A DNA stretch of 64,000 nucleotides from Lantana camara (taxonomy: Eukaryota; Streptophyta; Magnoliopsida; Lamiales; Verbenaceae): NCBI GenBank assembly GCA_037501455.1, contig CM074859.1:91594894-91658893 (forward strand). Reading direction: 5' to 3'. The notes under the pieces are model-generated. The model was not told the DNA's origin, did not search any database, and saw only the letters and a list, made by a program, of their open reading frames with translations. Position 1 is the first letter of the stretch. Every line of letters starts with the position of its first letter. A program made the translations under genes and the position numbers. Below are positions 20,278 through 34,094 of the stretch, piece by piece.

Positions 20278-22973
20278 TGTAACGCCCCTGCGGTCGGCAT
20301 TTCAGGTATGAACTCCACGTTTGAGTTTGAGAGTTATAATTTAATTGTTATTTGATCATTTCTTTAATTTTCCATGCCATGACATAATTTTATAAAGTTA
20401 TATTCTAAGTATTTTTATGAAATTCATATTAAATTCATACTTATTGCATAAATTGAACTTGATTGTAACGTGAATTAAATTCCCGAGCATGATCTAATTT
20501 CTTTTACGTCCTTACTTGACCATTTTCATGATTTTGGGGACTCAGTTGCATGAATTATTTGTTGGACTTAATTGCTCATTTAATATGGAATTGAACCTAA
20601 TTGCATGACTTAAAATTGGAGGGACTTAATAGCAATTTGGAACATTTCTTCTTGGTACATAGCAGCATATCACGTACCAATTTGCTTCTCATTTTCATAG
20701 AAACATTACATATATTTGTTCTTGCTTTCCTTCTTCAACCGAGTCAAACCCTACTTGGAAGAGAGGGAGATTTCATCATTCAAGCATCATTTTGGTGGGT
20801 TTTGTGATCATTGAAGCATCCTCAACATCATCTCTTCATCTTGTCATACATTTCTTTCATTTGAGGTAACTTTGGAGAATTGATGATTTTCTTGAATAAA
20901 TGGGTTAAATAGGGTTTTGTTAAGACTTGGTTGAATTGTGTATTGGTTATTGGAAAAATGTTTATGGACTTTGAGCTTAAGATTGAGGCATATTTCTTGT
21001 GATTTTTGGACTTGAAGCATGAGTGTAGGTATGGGTTTGGATTGATTAATTCTTGATGATCTAACGTGGAATTAAGTGTTTTTATGAGTTGTTATTGATC
21101 TATATGTATGCTAGCATGTATATTTCTTCAAATATGTGCATTTAATCTTGGTTTGAAGTCATTTAGATGGTTGGTTTGTTGGTACGTTGTTTCCCCTATT
21201 TTGCTGGTGCTGCGTACTTGGTCGCGCCCGCGACCTGATTTACGTGTAAAACTGGTCGCGGCCGCTACCCGATTTTGGCCTAGTTTCGAGATTTGAAAAT
21301 TTTGGATGAAAATACGGCCAAAAGTACTTGGTCGCGACCGCGACCCTTTTATGAAGAAAATTAGTCATGACCGCGACCAAAACTTGGGCATGTTTCGAGA
21401 TGTTGAAAAATTGGAGGAAAATTCGGGCAAAAATACTTGGTCGCGACCGCGACCCTTTTGTGAAGGATTTTGGTCGCGCCCGCGACCCTGCTTCTTTCTG
21501 CATGAAAAATTATTTTTTTTCACTTTTCTTGCATGGTTTTATTGGCTTGTTTCCGACATGAATATTTCATTGACATGCTATTTAGTGCATTATATTATGG
21601 GTATTGTATGTATCATGTGATTTCATACTTGAAGTTCGTAGGGGAGGTTTATGTAATAATTGTACAATTTGAATTACATCTTGAATACTTCATCTTTGCT
21701 ACCTTGATTGCCAATTTGCGTATGTCTATAATACCCATTGATTGTCATTGCATGATTGACATTAATTGAACATGTCGTTCGTCCTACTTGGTTCTTATCG
21801 AGCCGTGTCTCACTCACACTTGTCTTTCTGCACAGACCAGCTTCCTGGTGACGAGGAGCAGGCCCCGTGAGCTGTTTCCTTGTTTATTTTGGGTTACACT
21901 GGTGAGGTTTAATTCTAGATATATAGAACCCGTATAACCCTATGTGATGTTTTAAGCCAAAAATGTATCTATATATCTATAGTTTTCAAATGTTATTGGT
22001 TTTCAAAGGATTTACCGAACTAGTGTATTGTATTGATTGATTGATTATTTTGTCGAGTATCGTATTGCATTGTGGGCCCGAGGGTAGTGGCTCGAGCCAA
22101 CCGGGAAAGCATGGGCTGACGGGTAACTCGAGCGCTATTCTCACCAAATTGGGATGACCCCTGAACCCCCTAGGAGATTAGGGGAGGAAGGAGTTCCGGG
22201 CATAGGGATTCATGTACCCTCTGCCCAGATTGATTGGATGGTGGGGCCTTGCAATCCCACCATCACCCGGAGGAAGAAGGAGTTATTGAAACTGCTAATT
22301 GTGCAACGTAATTAATTGCTTGATCACCTAATCATTGAGTAATTGATTGATTGTACACAGTCGGAGTAAGGCTGTAGAATTGCCCTCACTCGCCGGGCAA
22401 TGCATTGATTGTATTGATATATTGAATTAGTTGTAACCTCGGGCGATAGTATCTCTTATTTTTCTAAATTGTTTGTTTGTTTTTTTCCCAAAATTATTAC
22501 CCGAGATTATAACTTGCATGGTAATTGCGCATATATTTATTTATACCCCTCGCTCAGTCCGTGGTGGACTGACACCTCAACTTTTCAGTTTTTGCAGGTG
22601 CGTGCTAGGCGGGAATTAGAGTCTAGCACACTTCACCTTTACATTTTGTTCATGTATAGATACTTGATATATTTTGTAGCATGCCTTAGTTTATTTTGGA
22701 GATGATATTGTATTGATATGTAAATATTGGTACCTATTAGTATGTATACTGGATATGTAAATATGGTACCTATAAGTATTGAATGAATTATTGCTTCCGC
22801 TTTTATTACTCTGAATTGATTGTTTGGTTTGGGGTTAGTCCCGCCTAGCTTTGTTGTCGTTTTTTTATTGTCTCTCGTTCGCTATAACTTTGGTTCATGT
22901 ATGGATTGTCCATTTCATATGTGAATCGAACTATAGTGCGGGGGATGTGGTGCCTCGCGTTCCGGGTGCTACA
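20278..22973 (+). repeat. Element B 5' LTR
   Basis: 2696 bp. Signals: donor-like GAG|GTAACT at 20865/20866, acceptor-like TTTCTGCACAG ending at 21835, donor-like CTG|GTGAGG at 21901/21902 (66-nt interval), acceptor-like TTTTTGCAG ending at 22597, hairpin TCAGTCC...GGACTGA at 22554-22572, then the GCTAGGCGG block. The 3' third is close to the LTR of A. The first half is more diverged. Confidence 0.92.
21220..21487. repeat. GC-rich palindrome cluster, GGTCGCGACCGCGACC type
   Basis: Six copies start near 21220, 21254, 21330, 21363, 21439 and 21472, each about 16 bp. Examples are GGTCGCGCCCGCGACC and GGTCGCGACCGCGACC. The 3' LTR repeats the cluster at about 30668-30935. It occupies the same place as the GGGAACG cluster in element A: after 'ggtacgt...ttcccc...tgctg' and before 'ctgcat(g/a)aaa'. 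Confidence 0.92.
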
Positions 22974-22981
22974 TCCTACGG

Positions 22982-22993
22982 TAGTATCAGAGC
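22982..22993 (+). other. Primer binding site of element B
   Basis: TAGTATCAGAGC, one base different from the TGGTATCAGAGC of element A, eight bases after the LTR end at 22973. Confidence 0.85.
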
Positions 22994-23224
22994 CCGGTTG
23001 CAAAACCGGGTCTCTAGTGTCGTGTCTTGTGAGTCTAGGTCGCACGGCATAGGAACTAATTATCAACTTGAGAGTCTTGCATCGTTATTTGAAGTATTTG
23101 AACCACTTGAATTATTTGAACTCGGTGAATTGTTTGAATTTTATAACTTATGTGTAATTTGTGAATAACTTGCACACATTTGCACCTACTAATCGAACAT
23201 GCATAATAGTGACTTGATTTCAGG

Positions 23225-24528
23225 ATGGCTCGCGGTAGACATCATCGTGATCGTTCTCCGGGACATCGACATCGCCGTCAGAGATCACCACCTTCTCTTC
23301 CACCTCCTCAGGCTCAGCCACAGGACTTTATGAATGCAGTGGTAGGTCTTATTGATCAGAGGGTCCAGGATTATGTTCCTCCAGCACCACCAGTTCCACC
23401 ACCACAGTCGGGGGCCAGATTTCAGTGATTTTCAGGGAGTTCCAGAACCATCATCCTCCCAAGTTCTATAAAGGGAATGATATTCAGGCGGAGCAGTGGT
23501 TGAAGGAAGTCGAGAGGATATGGGAGCTTATTCCGTGTGAGTCCCAGGAGAAGGCCTTATGTACCATTTCGTTGATTCAGGGCGAGGCATACTCTTGGTG
23601 GGAGAGTGCCCGGATTGCGTTAGATGTTGCAGGTGAGGATGTGAATTGGGAAGTTTTTGTTAGAGAGTTCAAGAATAAGTTTATTCCTCCATCTTCTCGC
23701 ACTCGAAGATTGAAGGAATTTACTGAACTTAAGCAAGGAAGCAGGTCGGTTTCAGAGTATATCGCGGAGTTTGAGAGATTGTCCCGCTATGCTCCTAATA
23801 TAGCGAGTGATGATTTCCATAAGGCGATGCAGTTTGTTCAGGGCCTTAGACCGGTATTCAGACAGTGATTGAGACGGTCAACACGAGCACCTGGGTGAAG
23901 GCTACTAAGAAGGCATTGTTGGTTAAGGATTCGGTGAATGCAAGACGGTCTACGTATCGCTCAGGTTCAGGTTCGGGCTCAGGTTCCGGATCGGGTTTTA
24001 GAGGTTTCGGATCAGGTTTTAGAGGTTCAGGTTCTGCTTCGGGCAAGAGGCTGATGACTTATTCTTCTCCGCCACCAGCTCCGAAGGGCCCAGGGAAGAA
24101 TCCCCGACCAACAGGACCAGTGTTTAGAGCTCCAGTTGCTCCAGCTTTGCCACCACCACCCGAGAGGCCTGCTTGTACCTTCTGTGGTCAGACTACACAC
24201 ATATATGATAACTGCAGGAGGCGTCTGAGCCTATGTTTGCTTTGTGGGAGCGCCGAGCATATGGTAGATAGATGTCCAGATCGCAGGATGTTGCCACCTG
24301 GAGGTCAGAGACCACTAATCAGAGCTCGTGCCTATGCCTTGGACGGAGAGCAGCAGAATGCCGATATCGATCCAGCCGCGGTAGTTGAAGGTACCATTTG
24401 CATACATGGCACGAACATTCATACCTTATTTGATCTGGGAGCTACACACTCTTTTCTCTCGAGTGCTATATCTGTTTCTTTGCCTTTGCCTGTTACTCAC
24501 TCTTCTGCATGTTATGTGGTTAGTACTC
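23225..24528 (+). pseudogene. gag and start of protease of element B, broken
   Basis: The ATG at 23225 lies one base after TTGATTTCAG and starts an arginine-rich N-terminus (MARGRHHRDRSPGHRHRR) and a proline-rich segment. A 1-nt loss near 23413 shifts the frame. The gag core continues from about 23428 (SWWESARIALDV, RTRRLKEFTELKQGSRSVSE). A second 1-nt loss near 23860 shifts it again. Next come a Ser-Gly repeat (23960-24040) and two intact CCHC knuckles (CTFCGQTTHIYDNC and CLLCGSAEHMVDRC). The protease active site FDLGATHS is intact. At 24528 the protease is cut by the nested solo LTR and resumes at 26470. Confidence 0.92.
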
Positions 24529-26464
24529 TGTTGGAAAACAGGAATCAGAAAGCAGCGAAAATTTAAAATTTTTCCAACATAAGGATCGAAACTCACAATC
24601 GTGAATCCGAATTCGTAGAGATTAGAAACTTACTTTTCAATAATTTTTCTTGAAGCGTTTCAAGCCACCCAAGAACGCTCTTCTCGCGGCTTGATCCCCT
24701 CTTCTTGGTAAAGCTCGAATCTTCAAAACTTCTAACTTGAAGCTCTCTAGAGATAGTCCACCAACTTGACTACAATCTAACTAGTAAGGATGCTAGTTCT
24801 CTAGTTAGTGTTTAGGCTTAACCTAGGGTTTATGTGATGTTAGAGAAAGGATGGTGTTCAACACATGAACCAAGAAGAATCGATCAATCACTCTCTAAGG
24901 GGAGCTCGAGCTCCCCTAAATATAGCAAGAGGGGAACGCCGAACCTAGTCCTATTGGACTAAGGATTTGGTCCATCTCTCTTATTACTTGATCATCAAGT
25001 AATTTTAAACTTTGACTTTGAATTCTAATTCAAATCAACTTTTAAGAGAGCTAAAATATCCAAAACCCTTTTGGATAATATTATACTTTATTTATTAATA
25101 AAAAAATAACTTATGTATCCAATTAATAAATTCGTAATTAATTAAATAGATTATTTTTCTCCAAAATAAGACTTTCCTTTTAATTCAAAAATTAAACCAA
25201 AGTCTATTAAATAATTAACACATTAATTATTTAATCACATAATATTATACACGTGTGAGACACGTGTCCCAAGGACACGTGCCACTCACGTGACCCACAC
25301 ATGTAATTCACACGTGTGGAACCCTTTTGGCTCGATTAACTCATTTAATCATTTCAAAGCCTTAACTCATGTAACCAAGTTGTTGTGTGTGACCCTCTAG
25401 GTTCTCAATTCAATTAGCAGTGACCCTAATTAATTAATTCACTAATTAATTAATCAGTCCACAGATTAAACGGCCATAGTCTAGCAACAGGTGTTTAACC
25501 CCTAGCTGAATTGGAATGTCTCGATTCGACAGAACCTTTAAGTCATTGATTCATGTGAGATACAATCCTCCTACTTACTATCTCTCAACCAAGATCTAGG
25601 GTAAGGGAATAATCAGAACCCTAATAATCTGGTCTTAAAGCTAAGTGCATTTCATATCCATTTGATCTCAATCCAAGAAACGCTTTTCATGATGTCTTGA
25701 TCTACTGCCTTGGCCAAGGACTCCATATGGCATATGAATGACTTACACAATAAGAGATCACCTTGCAAATGCAAGTGTAGGTCCTTTCTTGATTCTCATT
25801 CACTTTCATGAATCACTTGTGCTGCCCCAGCATAAGCCTTGAATCAGTTGTCTAAGGCGACACCCTTTAAAGCTTATACCTAAGACTACAGAGTTAACTC
25901 ACAAAGTGACATGGAACCTTAAGTCTAAGGATCAATTAATCACATCAATGACTCATGAGATATTTCCTAATCTGGAAGTTTCCATTTCCTGAAATAGAAA
26001 CTTCCTTTCCCATTTAGGAATCTTCTCACACGGGGCACCTCAGTGAACTTACTTATGGAAGTAAGCACCCTCATGTATCACGCACGTATCCACTATACAC
26101 TTTGCACCTCCATGAAATAAGGTGGTCCTTCTTAAGGGCGTGATCCCACAAGCAAGCCTTAGAGGAGTCAGGTTGACACTCTCACTGTCTGTAGGACTCA
26201 TCGGCTTGGAGTATTTTACTAATCATGACTTATGTGATATAGGGCTCGTTTCATGAACCATTTCACCTAAATGGTAGAGTCCTAAAGTCATCAGGATTAG
26301 GGGAGTTCTCATACATGCACAACTAAAGTAAACGCATACCAAACAAGAGCATATAAAGAAGTGTTGCCTTAATTTGTTATTTTATTCAAAGATTGTCTAT
26401 GATTACAATAAGGAAAAGCACAAAGCGGATATACAATCGGCCTTCTAGGCCACTATTCCTAACA
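24529..26464 (-). mobile_element. Solo LTR 2, TGTTGG...CCAACA family
   Basis: 1936 bp within the protease region of element B. On the plus strand it runs TGTTGGAAAACAGG...TTCCTAACA, so it is minus relative to solo LTR 1. The 5-bp duplication TACTC is exact at 24524-24528 and 26465-26469, and the empty site is visible in element A near 9117-9122. On the minus strand a TATA-like GCTATATTTAG lies near 24920. It has no coding capacity and lacks the AT-palindrome array of solo LTRs 1 and 3. Confidence 0.9.
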
Positions 26465-26469
26465 TACTC

Positions 26470-29400
26470 CATTTGGTGGTAGTTTAGAATCTGATCGGGT
26501 GTTTAGAGAGGTTCCGTTGAGTATCGAGGGCCGAGTTTTCTTGTCAGGCTTCATTGAGCTACCGATGACTTGCTATGGGTCCATCTTGGGCATGGATTGG
26601 TTGTACAGACATTTTGCCACGGTCGATTGTAGGGCAAAGATCAGTAGGGGTCAGATTTGGTTGTGGGTTGGAGTTCTAAGACAGTGCCTCTACTTTCTTT
26701 CTTCAAAGCTTAGAAGTTGGTTCTAGAGGGAGCTACGGGTTTTATTACATATATTCTCAACAAGCCCAAGGATCAGAGTAAGTTGGAAGAAACGGAAGTA
26801 GTGAAGGAGTTTCCCGAGGTCTTTCCTGAGGAATTGGATTCGTTACCTCCAGAACGGGAAATTGAGTTTGTGATCGACTTGTACCCTAATGCAGAGCCAT
26901 ACTCCAAAACTCCGTATCGTATGGCTCCGGCCGAGTTGAGAGAGTTGAAGACTCAACTTGATGCGTTGTTGGAGATTGGGTATATTAGACCGAGTTCTTC
27001 TCCCTGGGGTGCACCGGTTTTGTTCGTAAAGAAGAAGAACGGAACTTTGAGAATGTGTATAGACTATAGGGAGTTGAACCGGATGACGATCAAGAATAAG
27101 TATCCTCTTCCACATATCGAGGAGTTGTTTGACATACTTCAGGGATCTAAAGTCTACTCGAAATTGGATTTGAGACAAGGATACTACCAGCTGCGAATCC
27201 GAGCAGAGGATATTTCAAAGACAGGATTTAATACTCGGTACGGGCATTATGAGTTCGTGGTGATGCTGTTTGGTCTAACTAATGCCCTAGCAGCTTTTAT
27301 GTATATGATGCACAGGATCTTCAGACCTTTTCTGGATAAGTCTGTGGTAATTTTTATTGATGATATTCTGGTTTTCTCTAAGTCTACCGAGGAGCATGCG
27401 AGGCATCTTCAGTTGGTATTGAGGACTTTAAAGGAGCATCAGTTATTTGAAAAATTCAGTAAGTGTGAGTTTTGGATCGACAGGGTGTCTTTTTTGGGTC
27501 ACGTGATTTCGGGCAATGGTTTGGAGGTCGATCCTTCGAAGATTGAGTCTGTTTTGAAGTGGGAGAAACCTAAGAATACCTCGGAGATCAAGAGCTTCTT
27601 GGGATTGGCAGGTTATTACCAGAGATTTGTTAAGGATTTTTCCAAGTTAGCAACTCCCTTAACCCGGTTGACGAAGAAGAATGTGAAATTTGATTGGGAT
27701 GAGGATTGTGAGAAGAGTTTCACTTTCTTGAAGAAGAACTTAGTTTTTGCTCTAGTGTTAGCCCTTCCGGAAGGTTCTGAAGGGTATGCTGTTTATACGG
27801 ATGCTTCTAAGGAAGGCTTGGGATGTGTGTTGACTCAGAAGGGTAAAGTAATTGCTTATGCATCCTATAAGTTGAAAGAGCATGAGAAGAGTTATCCGAC
27901 GCATGATCTTGAGCTTGCTGTCGTAGTCTTTGCACTTGGGAAGTGGATACATTATTTGTACGGGGTGTCTTTCGAGATTTTCACCGACCACAAAAGCCTC
28001 CAGTATTTATTCACTCAGAAGGATTTGAATATGAGGCAACGGCATTGGATGGAACGGTTGGAAGACTATGATTGCACGATTAAATACCATCCCAGCGAAG
28101 CCAATGTGGTCGTCGATGCACTTAGCAGGAAGGGTAGTGTATCGAGTTTAGAAGTGGGTGGGAGTAGTGGAATCGAGCCAATTGTCATAAGGGCTCGAGT
28201 TTCTAATATTTTGGTTCAGCCGGATTTGAAGCACAGGTTGTTTGAGGGTCAGAATAATGATTCAGATGTTCAGAAATTGGTAGCTAAAGCAAGAGCTGAT
28301 CCAGAATGTCCATTCGGGTTCGATGAAACCGGTCTTCTCGTTTCAAGAACCGAGTGGTGGTACCCGAAGAGTTGAAACGGGTATTGCTCGAGGAAGCTCA
28401 CAGATCGGTTTATTCTATCCACCCTGGAGGAAATAAGATGTATAAGAACTTAAGGCAATATTATTGGTGGCATGGATTGAAGAAGGACGTAGCCGAGTAT
28501 GTGAAGCATTGTCTCACTTGTTAGAAAGTGAAAGCCGAGCATCAGAAACCGGGAGGTCTTTTTCAGCCGTTACCTATTCCTGAGTGGAAGTGGGAACAGG
28601 TGACGATGGATTTTGTGTCCGGATTACCTAAGGTAAAAGGTGGGTTTGATGGAATTTGGGTGATTGTGGACCGTTTGACTAAGTCTGCACATTTTCTGCC
28701 GGTTTGGATGTCGTATAAGATTCGCAAGCTAGCCGAGCTTTATAATAGGGAGATTGTTAGGCTTCACTGGATTTCGGTTAGTATTGTTTCAGACAGAGAT
28801 CCTCGGTTTACTTCTAAGTTGTGGCGTGAATTTCAAGAGATTTTGGGTACGAAGCTTCAGTTCAGTACGACATTTCATCCTCAGACAGATGGTCAATCCG
28901 AAAGATTAATAAGATATCTTGAGGATTTACTTCGAGCTTGTTCTTTGGATTTTCAGTCTTCTTGGCACGATCAGCTACCTTTGATTGAGTTTGCGTACAA
29001 CAACAGTTTTCAGGCTTCGATTGGAATGGTACTGTATGAGCTACTTTATGGATGGAAGTGTCGTTCTCCGTTGTTCTTTGACTTGGAAGAATGGAAATGG
29101 ACTAAACAGGAAGGCGTGAAGAAGGGGGAGAAATTGGAAAAACCTTCTAAGGTCGTGGAAGCTATGATTGAGAAAGTCCAATTAATACAACAATGGATAA
29201 AATAAGCTCAGGATAGACAGAAGAGCTACACCGACCATCGTAGAAGGGATCTCGAGTTTGAGGTTGGAGACCGGGTATTCTTGAAGGCGTCTCCACGTAA
29301 AGGATTTGCTCGGATTGGGAAAGGAGGTAAACTTAAGCCTCGTTACTTAGGTCCTTATGAGATTTTGGAAAGAATTGGAGAAGTTGCTTATCGGTTGGAC

Positions 29401-29691
29401 CTACCACCGAGCCTCATGGGGATTTATAATGTATTTCACGTTTCTCAGTTAAGGAAATATTACCCCGATGAAACCGAGATCATTCCCGTTGAAGAAGTGG
29501 AATTGGAACCGAATCTAACGTTTGTTCAGAAACCGGTTAAGATATTGGATAAGAAGTTTCAGGAATTAAGAAACCGGAAAATTCTCATGGTTAAGGTTCT
29601 TTGGAGAAGTGATAAGACCGAAGAAGCCACGTGGGAAACCGAAGACAAGATGAGACGGTTCCATCCCGAGTTGTTTCCTTCCGATCAGTGA
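26470..29691 (+). pseudogene. pol of element B: protease remainder to chromodomain, broken
   Basis: A 4-nt loss near 26639 shifts the frame in the protease-RT linker. From about 26717 a long open stretch of some 540 codons covers RT ([11 protein letters not shown], then FIDDILVFS near 27353) and RNase H ([32 protein letters not shown]). A 1-nt loss near 28337 shifts the frame before integrase. Stops stand at 28522 (TAG, in the zinc region) and 29203 (TAA). The integrase core (DFVSGLPKVKGGFDGIW, VSDRDPRFTSKLW, GQSERLIRYLEDLL) and the chromodomain-like tail to the stop at 29689 are readable. RT and RNase H are the best preserved coding stretch among the window's retroelements. Confidence 0.93.
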
Positions 29692-29708
29692 ATCTGGGGA
29701 CCAGATTC

Positions 29709-29725
29709 TTTTAAGGAGGGTGGAT
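29709..29725 (+). other. Polypurine tract of element B
   Basis: A TTTTAAGGAGGGTGGA tract immediately before the 3' LTR at 29726. Confidence 0.75.
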
Positions 29726-32450
29726 TCTAACAACCCATCTGTCGGCATTTCAGGTAGGAATGCCACGTGTGAGTTTGAGAGTTATAATTTAATTGTTATT
29801 TGATCATTTCTTTAATTTTCCATGTCATGACATAATTTTATAAAGTTATATTCTAAGTATTTTTATGAAATTCATATTAAATTCATACTTATTACATAAA
29901 TTGAACTTGATTGTAACGTGAATTAAATTCCCGAGCATGATCTAATTTCTTTTACGTCCTTTCTTGACCATTTTCATGATTTTGGGGACTCAGTTGCATG
30001 AATTATTTGTTGGACTTAATTGCTCATTTAATATGAAATTGAACCTAATTGCATGACTTAAAATTGGAGGGACTTAATAGCAATTTGGAACATTTCTTCT
30101 TGGTACATAGCAGCATATCACATACCAATTTGCTTCTCATTTTCATACAAACATTACATACATTTGTTCTTGCTTTCCTTCTTCAACCGAGCCAAACCCT
30201 ACTTGGAAGAGAGGGAGATTTCATCATTCAAGCATCATTTTGGTGGGTTTTGTGATCATTGAAGCATCCTCAACATCATCTCTTCATCTTGTCATCCATT
30301 TCTTTCATTTGAGGTAACTTTGGAGAATTGATGATTTTCTTGAATAAATGGGTTAAATAAGGCTTTGTTAAGACTTGGTTGAATTGTGTATTGGTTATTG
30401 GAAATATGTTTATGGACTTTGAGCTTAAGATTGATGCATATTTCTTGTGATTTTTGGACTTGAAGCATGAGTGTAGATATGGGTTTGGATTGATTGATTC
30501 TTAATGATCTAACGTGGAATTAGGTGTTTTTATGAGTTGTTATTTATCTATATGTATGCTAGCATGTATATTTTTTCAAATATGTGCATTTAATCTTGGT
30601 TTGAAGTCATTTGGATAGTTGGTTTGTTGGTACGTTGTTTCCCTTATTTTGCTGCTGTTGCATACTTGGTCGCGCCCGCGACCTGATTTACGTGTAAAAC
30701 TGGTCGCGGCCGCTACCCGATTTTGGCTTAGTTTCGAGATTTGAAAATTTTGGATGAAAATACGGCCAAAAATACTTGGTCGCGACCGCGACCCTTTTAT
30801 GAAGAAAATTAGTCACGACCGCGACCAAAATTTGGGCATGTTTCGAGATTTTGAAAAATTGGAGGAAAATTCGGGCAAAAATACTTGGTCGCGACCTCGA
30901 CCCTTTTGTGAAGGATTTTGGTCGTGCCCGCGACCCTGCTTCTTTCTGCATGAAATTTTTTTTTTCACTTTTCTTGCATAGTTTTATTGGGTTGTTTCCG
31001 ACATGAACATTTCATTGACATGCTATTTAGTGCATTATATTATGGGTATTGTATGTATCATGTGATTTCATACTTGAAGTTCGTAGGGGAGTTTTATATA
31101 ATAATTGTACAATTTGAATTACATCTTGAATACTTGATCTTCGCTACGTCGATTGCCAATTTACGTATGTCTATAATACCCATTGATTATCATTGCATGA
31201 TGGAGATTAATTGAACATGCCGTTCGTCCTACTTGGTTCTTACCGAGTCGTGTCTCACGTACACTTGTCTTTCTGCACAGACCAGCTTCCTGGTGACGAG
31301 GAGCAGACCCCGTGAGCTGTTTCCTTATTTATTTTGGGTCACACAGGTGAGGTTTAATTCTAGATATATAGAACCCGTATAACCCTATGTGATGTTTTAA
31401 GCCAAAAATGTATCTATATATCTATAGTATTCAAATGTTATTGGTTTTCAAAAGATTTACCGAACTAGTGTATTGTATTGATTGATTCATTGTTTTGGCG
31501 AGTATCGTATTGCACTGTGGGCCCGAGGGTAGTGGCTCGAGCCAACCGGGAAAGCATGGGCTGTAACTCGAGCGCTATTCTCACCAAATTGGGATGACCC
31601 CTGAACCCCCTAGGAGATTTGGGGAGGAAGGAGTTCCGGGATTAGGGATTCATGTACCCTCTGCCCAGATTGATTAGATGGTGGGGCCTTGCATTCCCAC
31701 CATCACCCGGAGGAAGAAGGAGTTATTGAAACTGCTAATTGTGCACCGTAATTAATTGCTTGATCACCTAATCATTGAGTAATTGATTGATTGTACACAG
31801 TCGGAGTAAGATTGGAGAATTGCCCTCACTCTTGGGGCCACGCATTGATTATATTGAATTGATTGTATTGATAAATTGAATTAGTTGTAACCTCGGGCGA
31901 TAGTATCTCTTATTTTTCTAAATTGTTTGTTTGTTTTTTTTCCAAAATTATTACACGAGATTATAACTTGCATGGTAATTATGCATATATTTATTTATAC
32001 CCCTCGCTCAGTCCGTAGTGGACTGACACCTCAACTTTTCAGTTTTTGCAGGTGCGTGCTAGGCGGGAATTACAGTCTAGCTTGTCTTTAATTTGGGTCT
32101 AGCACACTTCACCTTTACATTTTGTTCATGTATAGATACTTGATATATTTTGTAGCATGCCTTAGTTTATTTTGGAAATGATATTGTATTGATATGTAAA
32201 TGTTGGTACCTATTAGTATGTATACTGGATATGTAAATATGGTACCTATAAGTATTGAATGAATTATTGCTTCCGCTTTTATTACTCTGAATTGATTGTT
32301 TGGTTTGGGGTTAGTCCAGCCTAGCTTTGTTGTCGTTTTTTTTATTGTCTCTCGTTCGCTATAACTTTGGTTCATGTATGGATTGTCCATTTCATATGTG
32401 AATCGAACTATAGTGCGGGGGATGTGGTGCCTCGCATTCCGGGTGCTACA
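29726..32450 (+). repeat. Element B 3' LTR
   Basis: 2725 bp, closely matching 20278-22973. The first bases have changed from TGTAACGCCCC to TCTAACAACCC, so the terminal TG is lost. It ends GGTGCTACA at 32450, before the CCACA duplication. A short deletion removes 'gacgg' of the 'gctgacgggtaact' block near 31560. Confidence 0.92.
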
Positions 32451-33973
32451 CCACATGCATAAGAGTTCAATATCAATACATGCACTTCAGTCTTTCTCAA
32501 TTCAAATAACACAAGATGATAAAGATTAATCCATCAATTAAGTGACCAACACGGTCCAGCAGATAATGTTCAAAATACAGAAATGTAAATCATCCTAGAG
32601 ACCACCACAATCCATCTAATAAGGTAACATCATCAACTCCATACATAATAATCCATAAATAATCATGAAGTATGCTACAAACATAACGGGTACAAACTAG
32701 ACTCTGAGACAAGACTCTCAAGAAAGACCCCGCCTAACTTGACTCCAAAACGCAACCTGCAGACACGAAAGGTAAAGGAGATCAGTTCAAACAGAACCGG
32801 TGAGGAGAAGTATACATAATATAAATGATATACGAAGGTTCAATGCATGCTCAAATCCAAGGTGTTCATGATCCGTTCACACTCTCGAAAACAATGCAGA
32901 TTTTATAAAATACGGATCATAAACCAAAACACCGGCTCAGCGAGTACGAGCACTCCATCCTTACTTCCCAAACCAAGTGAAATCAAACCAATCCATCCTT
33001 TACACCGTTAATGTCGAGGGTGTGCACCCCCCGAGAATCCCTTTTGCCTTTTGAGTGGAGAAGTGGGTACATGAAACTGACCTTCTCCCAAGCTTACCTT
33101 AACCCCGAACCCTCCTCGGAGTCTTAGCAAACTTGTCCAGAAATGGGTACTTTGTAAGGGTTTAACCGTCCGCCCTTGCATTTCCGGTATTACCACTTAC
33201 TCCGTCCCAAGCGCTATCAAACGATCCAACCAAGCAAGCGTCCTTGCAAGGTATAATAACATAACCTCCATTCCACTTTTGTAGCACGGTCTAAAACATC
33301 TCGCTACACAACGCATATATATAATATCCAAACAAAGTTCCAAAAGCATTTTGGGTATCTATCCCATATACCAAAACTCAAGCTTTACTTACAAACCATT
33401 TTCCATAACAAATAACCATAGTACGAGTAATGCTTACAAAACTTGGCTTATAAAGCCTACATATATATTTTGAAAACGGAAGTTTAAAACCATCAAACAT
33501 GAAAAGATATAGGTGTCCACAGTTTTGAAAAACATTATACATATTAGCTCCTCACCTTTACCAAGAACTTCGAAGGCCAGCTATGAGCAAACAAGCTACT
33601 CGTCCGGAGACTCACCACCTAACAAGACAAACATACTAACAAGGTAAGACACGACTCGAGACCAAATAAGACAACGCACGACTTCAAAATGAATGCAAAC
33701 ATGCAAATGATGTGTTATGAACGTCTAAGATAGTATAAGTTTAGCAATTACAATCAAATAACATCATATGAGTCATAAGACATGCAAATAACAACATGTG
33801 AATCATACTTAGTATATTCCCACACATAATCGAGGTATACAAGACATTACAATGCACATAAACATGATTCCAAGTCATATATATCATATTAGGGGTGCGA
33901 GAAGTGTAAAGGAAGTGAAAACAAAGCAAAACGATCAAGACCACAAAAACTCAAATTTTGACCCGAGGGTACA

Positions 33974-34094
33974 CAAACGGCCGTTTGGCCTTATAGAGCA
34001 CTTTCCAAACGCCGTTTGAGCTTAAAAATCGTGACAGTGGCCTCCCAAACGGGGGTTTGGGGTTTTAGTTCAAAATCAAAACCCCCCGTTTGGC
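33974..34094. repeat. GC-rich palindrome cluster, CCAAACGGCCGTTTGG type
   Basis: Four copies in solo LTR E: CAAACGGCCGTTTGG near 33974, CCAAACGCCGTTTG near 34005, CCCAAACGGGGGTTTGGG near 34054 and ACCCCCCGTTTGG near 34082. On the minus strand they lie between the donor-like site at 34803 and the acceptor-like site at 33619. Confidence 0.85.

Larger units (their letters stand above)
20278..32450 (+). mobile_element. Element B, full-length Tekay/Del-type chromovirus (decayed)
   Basis: A 12,173-bp element including a nested 1936-bp solo LTR. It starts TGTAACGCCCCTGC at 20278 and ends GGTGCTACA at 32450. The CCACA duplication lies at 20273-20277 and 32451-32455, inside the minus-strand solo LTR E. 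Its internal region is very close to element A, but its LTR palindrome module is entirely different. Gag-pol is broken by at least four frameshifts, two stops and the nested insertion. Confidence 0.95.
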
